Assembly (NCBI GenBank): GCA_031308135.1
Contig: JAHLJT010000631.1
Coordinates: 177,574,667-177,638,666, forward strand
Length of the DNA: 64,000 nucleotides
Direction of reading: 5' to 3'
Source: Acheta domesticus
Lineage: Eukaryota; Arthropoda; Insecta; Orthoptera; Gryllidae
Below are positions 57,599 to 64,000 of this stretch, one piece after another. Made by a program: the position numbers and the translations under genes. Positions within the stretch are counted from its first letter, which is position 1. Every line of letters starts with the position of its first letter. The notes under the pieces are model-generated. The model saw nothing but the letters and a program-made list of their open reading frames with translations, searched no databases and was not told the DNA's origin.

Positions 57599-59256
57599 TG
57601 CGGTCTTTGATTATTCTGTTCCGATTGCCCCCGACTTCCTGTCTCATGTCGTATCCATTGGTTGTCTGCTCCACCACCGTTCCCTTGTCTACTGGCTGGC
57701 TCCATGCTCAGGGTGTTCACATTTCCTTCCCTCTTGTTCTTCGGGGCATTAGCAAAAGTTAGGTCATACCCTCCTAGTGCGTTCATGAAACTTTCTAGAT
57801 TGGTGTGGTTCGCACTTCGTAAATTGTTTTGGATCGACACAGGAAACTGGCGCGTCAATAGACATATGATTTCTTGATCATTCATTGGAGGGCGTAGTGT
57901 TTTACAATCTCCAACGCGTTGCGTTGCGTATTCCCGCATGGTTCCCATCGACTGGTTATAATACCCATTCATCAGATTTAACTTTACATTCATTTGAATC
58001 TCGTCGTTCCAGTACCGCTCGTAAAACCGGTCTTGAAATTCCTTCAATGTCTCCGGAAATGCATCGAATGTGTCAGCCCACGTTCGTGCATTTCCATCCA
58101 GCATCAGGTATAGGAATTGGACCTTGCATCTTTCCGATGTGTTGATCACGGCTAGATGTCGTTCTGCTGCTCGCATGAATGCACAGGGGTTTACTCGACC
58201 ATCTCCCGAAAACTTTAGTGACTTTGGGGGCGTGAACGTTGGTATTCCACCCGTGATGATTGGCATTATCCGACATTCTTTAATTAGTTCCACATCGGAC
58301 TGCAAGGATGATACTTTTTCTTCGCATATTCGGATGTTTCCCTTTATTTCTTCCTTGATCGATTGCTGAATCGTTATTGTGTCTTCTTCCCTCCTATGCA
58401 CCTCGTTCTTGACTTGAGTCTGGATATCCGCCATTTTGCTCTCCACTGTTCGGATCTCCTCTCGAAATTGACCTTGTACCCCCTGGATTTTCTTGTCCTG
58501 TACGGCAATCTGACTATTTACTTGGTGATGTAACTGAGTTTCCAATTCTCCGCTTATTTGGCTTATCTGAGACTTCAGTTCCCCCTTCTGTTCCGAAAAT
58601 TTCTCTAAAATCCACTGATCTTGGGCTTCCACTCGTTTCGCAAGTTTAGACACTTCATTCTTTGTTATTTCGACTCGTTGATCGAGGGATTCTACTTGTC
58701 CTCTAATCTCGTCTCGTAACTTGTTATACCGTTCTTCAGCTCTCCTATCCTGTTCTTCAATTTTTCCATTCAGTTCTTCAATCTTTTGTTCGGTCTTTTT
58801 GCCCTGTTCCGCCGATTTCTCAATTTTTTCTTCAATCGCCTTTGCTGCGGCTTTCTGTTCTGTCATTATTTGCCCACTCAATTCCCCAATCTTACTATCT
58901 AGTGTTTTCATCATATCCCTTTTTTGATCGTCCATTGCCTTCAATATCGTTTGTAATATGTCTGTGGAAATATTTGTTCGATCCTCCCGATTTGGGTTCC
59001 CTGCTGCCTGGTTCATCGGTGTTGATGTGACTTGTACTTCTTCGGTAAAACAGTCGCCCGACGAGTCGTCCAATTTACTTCCGAATCCGGTATCCCCATT
59101 TTCCAGGAATGTACTTCCACCTATTCCTTCATCCGCGTCTCCTCCACTCTCTATCTTTTCCTCCCGCTCTAACGTCGCTTTCTGAGCCTCCATCTTGCTA
59201 CCGCCAACTAAACTTCCGCCCCCAATTACTTCGTAGCGTTCACTCATTTTGTCCAT
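57481..59256 (-). CDS. Gag polyprotein, 591 residues
   Basis: ATG at 59256. A second ATG, four residues on, is possible. Residues 1-95 are acidic and flexible. About 95-330 is a long heptad-like E/K/Q-rich coiled coil. About 345-500 resembles a retrotransposon capsid domain: LKFSGDGRVNPCAFMRAAER, then ARTWADTF and LKEFQDRFYERYW. The C-terminus is rich in N, Q, R and G (QGTPNQSARPGPSGG) and has no CCHC zinc knuckle, so RNA binding probably relies on the basic tail. It forms the particle that packages element RNA in the cytoplasm. It stops at TAG 57481-57483 just after the slippery site. Confidence 0.9.
   Translation of the reverse strand: MDKMSERYEVIGGGSLVGGSKMEAQKATLEREEKIESGGDADEGIGGSTFLENGDTGFGSKLDDSSGDCFTEEVQVTSTPMNQAAGNPNREDRTNISTDILQTILKAMDDQKRDMMKTLDSKIGELSGQIMTEQKAAAKAIEEKIEKSAEQGKKTEQKIEELNGKIEEQDRRAEERYNKLRDEIRGQVESLDQRVEITKNEVSKLAKRVEAQDQWILEKFSEQKGELKSQISQISGELETQLHHQVNSQIAVQDKKIQGVQGQFREEIRTVESKMADIQTQVKNEVHRREEDTITIQQSIKEEIKGNIRICEEKVSSLQSDVELIKECRIMPIITGGIPTFTPPKSLKFSGDGRVNPCAFMRAAERHLAVINTSERCKVQFLYLMLDGNARTWADTFDAFPETLKEFQDRFYERYWNDEIQMNVKLNLMNGYYNQSMGTMREYATQRVGDCKTLRPPMNDQEIICLLTRQFPVSIQNNLRSANHTNLESFMNALGGYDLTFANAPKNKREGNVNTLSMEPASRQGNGGGADNQWIRHETGSRGQSEQNNQRPQWRGQDPNRREEERGTNQGTPNQSARPGPSGGQGTSLNR
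57487..57493 (-). promoter_or_regulatory. -1 ribosomal frameshift site T TTA AAC
   Basis: The perfect X-XXY-YYZ heptamer TTTAAAC in the Gag frame, one codon before the Gag stop (AGA TAG). Slipping back one base enters the Pol frame, continuing QIESVMTGDPIT. Gag and Pol frames are related by -1, as required. Confidence 0.9.
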
Positions 59257-60586
59257 CTACTGTAAAAAGTTTCCGTACCAGCAATGCTGCTACCACTAGC
59301 TTATCTACACTCTCACTAATGCTGTAATTATTCGCAATTCTACTAATCTGATCCCCCAAGTAATTGTACTACAACAATGCCTTAGCAATGATTCTGAACA
59401 TTCACTATATTCACTGTTCGTTTTAACTTTTGCATGAAGACCACATTTGCATAATCTACTATGTGATCTACCCAATTCCTTATTACACGATTACTGCCTA
59501 TAATATCAAATACACACTCTTTATAATTAAGTTCTAACATCAATTATGCACATAAATTCAATACCCAAATACTCTTCATAAACACATCACATGTATCAAA
59601 TATTGCAAATAACCCTTCTATTAAGTTCCTGAAAATAATAACATCAATACCCTCAACACTCTGCAAAACTGCTATAATAATTCACAATCAAATTTCACAC
59701 ACTCCTAGCACTTCCCTCAGTAATACATAAACATACAATTTGTTACTTCATAATCTTACCCACAAAATTTCAACGATACAACTTATTTTCTTTAACATAA
59801 AATTATTTTCCCTTTACTTTAATCTATATTGTCATTTGCACACGTATTTATTCCCACAGATATTAAAATAATACACACTGTATTTCTTTTACACATATAT
59901 AATGGTTATGCTACACACTGTTTTCTAAATTGACTAATTACACAATTAACAAAATAATATTTACCTTCACAATTACTATTGTATGTAAATTCTCTACATT
60001 TGCTCTATACTTCCTCAACAAACATTTAATTTTACTCAATGAACAATAAACCACTACCCGTACCCACTATATTATTCCAATCTTTCTGTTTATCAAAACT
60101 GCTATGTATTCTAACATTTTCCATATGTCGTTGTTAATACAAGACTTATTAATTGTATTTCCCAAATGATCACTTACACATACACACTGTATTAGTGTAA
60201 CTTTTGTGATCACTAAGTAATTATTATATCTTTACACTTGCTACACATATTTCTGCCCATGCACATGTTATTACAGTTATTCCCCACCAAACAATAAATT
60301 CTTGCCCCTGTCTACAAATTGTTTTCAACTCTACTTTGTTATACCATTATACTACATCAACACAATATTTTATATTCCCCCAATTATAAATTTTCCCTTC
60401 CAACATTAATTTTTATAACTGCTTGCACGTTTTTACAATTACTAATAACTACCATCTAATAACTCAATACACTACAAACATTTTTTTTTTATACGGTATT
60501 ATCTTTCAAACTTGATTTTACTCACACTGTGACATTCCAATGTTTGGTTACATTTGCCAGGGCCACATTTCTTAAATACGCGAGTA
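59257..60586 (-). other. Leader of the LTR element
   Basis: 1.3 kb of very AT-rich sequence between PBS and gag with no long ORF. It would be the 5' untranslated and packaging region of the element RNA. Its length is unusual for a Gypsy element. Confidence 0.7.
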
Positions 60587-60604
60587 CAACCTGTTCAGGC
60601 GCCA
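60587..60604 (-). promoter_or_regulatory. Primer binding site
   Basis: Minus strand TGGCGCCTGAACAGGTTG starts two bases after the 5' LTR. The first 15 bases match the complement of the insect tRNA-Lys(UUU) 3' end except one position, so tRNA-Lys is the likely primer. The last three bases differ. Confidence 0.7.
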
Positions 60605-60606
60605 AT

Positions 60607-61734
60607 TGTGACGTACCGACTGCTCGGGGTCAATCGTGACTTACCCGTGAAGTGGCACGGTACAATAAATTTGTTTGTTTCAGGCAGGGCTCGGGATCTT
60701 TTTTCGCGAATGTGGACCCTGGGATGTTCGGGGTACAATAAATACATACAGTTTATTATACAACGACAGTTTGATGTTTATTCATCTAATATCACTATTA
60801 CACTTTCGAACACTGATCCCCTATGCAATGATTACTATGTTTTGGTACCAAAACTTAATACCTTCAATGCTAGCATCATACCTGTTACCACCTGAGTCAC
60901 GTCGCTTCGTTGGGGCCCGGCGCCGATGGTGGCGGCGGCTTCGGCTCCCGTCGCGTGGTCCCGGAGCCGTTCGGCCCCCGGCCGGAGATGAGTAGGCAAG
61001 TGTTCGCCCCTCACGCTGCTCCACGCGTATCTTCTACACTAGTGCATCTAATTAACTTATGCTTGTCCTGACAGTCTGAACTCCAGATTTGGGTTGTAAC
61101 TGATTATGCTAAACACGTTATACTATATTATTCTCTGAATCACCGGTGAAATATCGGTAACCTATACCCACGTGTTCTTGTTCTCCTCACGCGTCATCAT
61201 ACAGTTTCATTATGGAAAGTTCCTATACACTGAAAACCCGTCAGACACTGCTTGATCGGTCTCACAAATGATCACTGGTTCAGTCACTGTCTTGTGCATT
61301 ACACATTCTATCTTTCCCCAAAACCTACGTTCGCGATGCATGTGCTCACGCTACAGGCGGGTTTCACACTCTTCGGTTTACCATACACTCTATCCGTTGA
61401 CTTCCCAATGCTGTTCGGTCTGCATCACACTTCTTTAACTGTCCGAAATGTAATACTATGCAAGTCTATTAAGTTATTCAGCACTTAGGGGTACTTTTCC
61501 CCAAATAACTCGCACCGCTCGCGCACCACCTCCGTCCGCTAGCGTGGCTTCCGCTCGTCTCCCCTTCTCAACCGACTTCTCGCTGTCCTCCCCTCGTGTC
61601 TCGCGCTCCACGTAGCGCCCCCCCTTCCCCTCCGTGTTGCCATGCTGCCTAGTTATGCTCGCGCCGTTTGTATGTTCTCTGGTTGTTTAAGTTGAAATGT
61701 ATCGCGTTTCTATTTAGAGGCGCGGTGCGTTTCA
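60607..61734 (-). repeat. 5' LTR (1128 bp)
   Basis: See the 3' LTR. The promoter would be read on the minus strand. A GC-rich block (about 60920-60985) interrupts an otherwise mixed composition. Confidence 0.97.
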
Positions 61735-61738
61735 GTAG
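61735..61738. repeat. Target site duplication GTAG, right
   Basis: Matches 52938-52941; the host sequence then continues AAATTAAGTAAAACAATG as in copy 1 after 31034. Confidence 0.95.
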
Positions 61739-64000
61739 AAATTAAGTAAAACAATGTTAACACGTAAACATAGAAAAATACAGTTAGGCTGAAACAAAGT
61801 CTGGCATCTGTTCTATGCTGTAACAGAGAAATAAAACTATGACAATTGATACCAGCTTTAATTTGTACGAGTCGCAGGCGCGGCGATGACTCCTACTGAA
61901 ACTGTAGTGCTCACGTAGAATTCTAGAAGGTGTGCAGTAAAACTCAATGTCGTGAGGTTCATATCCAGATGAAACATGAGAACCACGTGTTGATATCGGC
62001 GTAAAATCAGTTCACTGGACACTTTAATCAGTTTCTTAATAATACGTATCACTGACGTCAAGCATATTGTCGCGACTAAGTGCTAGCAAGTGAAGATAGC
62101 TCACGATTGCGCAAGTTGCATCATGATTACTACCAAGAAATGTAAAACTTAGTGTCATTGCTAACGTTATTGCTAGTTCTCAAATTAACACAGTTCACAG
62201 TCTGAGTTGCTACCGGTACTTGCTTATTACACTGAAGTTAATATAGTTTGTATTGAATTGCAAACATTTACTTAGTGGTGACATGATAACGTGCTCACTA
62301 ATTTCTTTCCAAGAAATGAGAAGACAGTAATGCGTAACTCACGGAATTTAACATGAATAATTGCACTTGAAATATTATTACTGTGAGTACAACATGATTC
62401 ACTAGTTCAAAACATGTTTGAAAAATGTGCGATTGCGTGAGACTGCACAGCATACCCGCTCGTACGTCTAGACACTGATATCTTGACTGCATAGTTAATA
62501 AGACTACATATTAATTGAGAATGAGCGATACTCACAGACTGTTCTGCAAACTTAACACAAAACATGCAATCATGCATGTTTTGTGTTAAGAAACGAGCTT
62601 ACATGGATTACAGTTTACAAATATTGTAAGCTGGGCTAATTTATAATTGAAGATGCTGGTGAGCGTATGATTAATTGAATTAAGATTTTCGATGAGATGT
62701 CTAGAGATTTTAAGATCAATCGTGTGAGTTCCGAGAACGTGGGTGTCGCAGCTGCGTTGCGTGGAAGAAACGCGTGGGTTGAATTCGTGGTAACGCAGGC
62801 GGGCGGCCGCCGTTGGTTAATGCGCAATCTAAGGATACAGTCATGGCGGTACCTATTGCTACAATAAATGGTTAAATACAGAATTAGAATTATTACTCGT
62901 TCAAGGCTGGGCTCCCTGCTCAATCCTTGAGTAATTTGTGGAGGTCGAAGGGAGTTCTCAGGAGGGTTTTTTAGGGTTCTCTGGTTTCTCCGCCTCATAT
63001 TTCAGCAACTCAATTATTATTTACCTCATTATCATTATCGCTATCATCTTATTAGTTCACCACTCATGTACCTCAAAGTCCTCAGCAGTTGAAGAACACT
63101 CGAATCCCCAATAAATAATTGACATTCTTCTTTACCTACAAACCAAACGAATATCTGGGTTGTGCTGTAATTCATGTCAGGAGAATTGCTTATCTCCATG
63201 AGAATCAATCTTGATCCCATTTTATCAAACAAGAAAATTCATTTACAGTATTTTAAATCCTAGCGCTAAAAGAATTTATATGGACATTTAAACTTTTGAC
63301 TAGGCAACGCAGTGCTTTAAATATCAACATATCGTGAATAACGAATCTATATATTGCAATTATTAATTAAATTATTTATATTATTCTGCCCCAAGCTGGG
63401 CAGGCATTTGTAACGAAACTCATTGCTTCCGCTTAAATTATTTGACCAATTCATTTATTAATTTTCTTTAAATTTGGCGGCTATTTATGACTTCCTACTT
63501 TCTACGAATACGAAATATATTAGGAATACATTTATTACTTTCCCATATACATACGTGTAAGTTGCAGCGCGTGTTGTGATTAGTGGACTATAAATAATTT
63601 AAGGCAGGACCAATTTACACGGCACCTCACATCCTCGGGTTGCTTCTTACGTTGGAGGACCATAGCACAGATATCGCTTGCTATACTAGAGCAATAACTG
63701 GCATGTAGCAAATTAGAGGCTCAATTGAATAAGTAAAGCACAAATGTCACGAACACAACGATTGCACCATATTGCGCAACATGTAAAGATCGAAGTTTTG
63801 TACTGTACGTACGGTTATTCAGTCAAATGTAAGTATACGAAAAGTTACTGTCATAAGCAAAAGTATGACACTGTTGCGTAACACATAAAAGATTGAATTC
63901 TGTATTGTGCAGAGATATTCAGACACAACTTGAATGCATAAAGTCACTGTAGTGGGACAGTAATGTGAAACACATATTGAGCAATGGCTTGAAAACGAAA
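61739..64000. other. Copy 2 continuation, no gene seen
   Basis: Orthologous to 31035-33320. A 120-residue minus ORF at 62636-62998 is also present at 31948-32310, but this is expected for near-identical DNA and it has no recognised domain. The stretch about 62720-62830 is GC-richer than its surroundings. Confidence 0.5.
62551..62590. repeat. Perfect hairpin, copy 2
   Basis: 18-base perfect inverted arms CTTAACACAAAACATGCA around loop ATCA; orthologous to 31863-31902, where the loop is TGAT. Confidence 0.85.

Larger units (their letters stand above)
52942..61734 (-). mobile_element. Complete Ty3/Gypsy LTR retrotransposon, 8793 bp
   Basis: Direct LTRs of 1127 and 1128 bp with TG...CA ends and a 4-bp duplication. 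In minus-strand order: 5' LTR 60607-61734, PBS, AT-rich leader, gag, pol (protease, RT, RNase H, integrase), PPT, 3' LTR 52942-54068. The domain order (integrase after RNase H) defines Ty3/Gypsy. There is no env: only 128 bp separate the pol stop from the 3' LTR. Both ORFs are intact and the LTRs differ by one C in a C-run, so the copy is young and may be active. It lies about 1 kb downstream of the host gene, in opposite orientation. Confidence 0.97.
37366..64000. repeat. Duplicated segment, copy 2 (with LTR element insertion)
   Basis: Collinear with copy 1 (15503-33320) apart from the 8793-bp LTR retrotransposon plus its 4-bp duplication. The window's last bases match 33301-33320, so the duplication may extend beyond the window. 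Confidence 0.97.

Overview
The window is eukaryotic and most likely from a polyneopteran insect (the group of cockroaches, stick insects, crickets). It has AT-rich non-coding DNA, spliced genes with GT-AG introns, and long tRNA-headed SINEs whose body resembles polyneopteran SINEs. It also holds non-LTR retrotransposon fragments and Ty3/Gypsy LTR elements. There are no operons, CRISPR arrays or bacterial features. The species call is an inference. Two runs of N (100 and 1000 bases) split the window into three contigs.

Contig 1 (1-13834) is mostly intergenic and repeat-rich. It holds a LINE 3' end (394-1455) split by a second, opposite-strand LINE with a 10-bp target duplication. It also has a candidate small spliced ORF (3578-3806), modular AT-rich repeats (6283-7625, 10985-11860), a 603-bp element with inverted arms of about 220 bp (10164-10766) and an R2-like LINE tail (12367-12830).

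Contigs 2 and 3 carry the same roughly 18-kb segment twice in direct orientation: copy 1 at 15503-33320 and copy 2 at 37366-64000. Copy 2 starts exactly at the 1000-N gap, which suggests two haplotypes placed side by side in the assembly, although a real tandem duplication is not excluded. Each copy contains a six-exon plus-strand gene. In copy 2 all five introns are GT-AG with matching phases and the reading frame is open from an ATG at 37628 to a TGA at 51863-51865, predicting 846 residues, followed by AATAAA. I do not recognise the protein. It is charged and low in complexity, and exons 3-6 are strikingly GC-rich. In copy 1 the same exons carry many one-base indels that break the frame. The introns hold a MITE, three SINEs, a modular repeat and a solo LTR.

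Downstream of the gene, copy 2 contains a complete, very young Ty3/Gypsy element (52942-61734, coding on the minus strand). It has near-identical 1.13-kb LTRs, a 4-bp target duplication, a PBS, a PPT, Gag, and a Pol reached by a -1 frameshift at a perfect slippery heptamer. Copy 1 has the empty site. Contig 2 ends in a foldback-like arrangement of the modular repeat (33770-35980).
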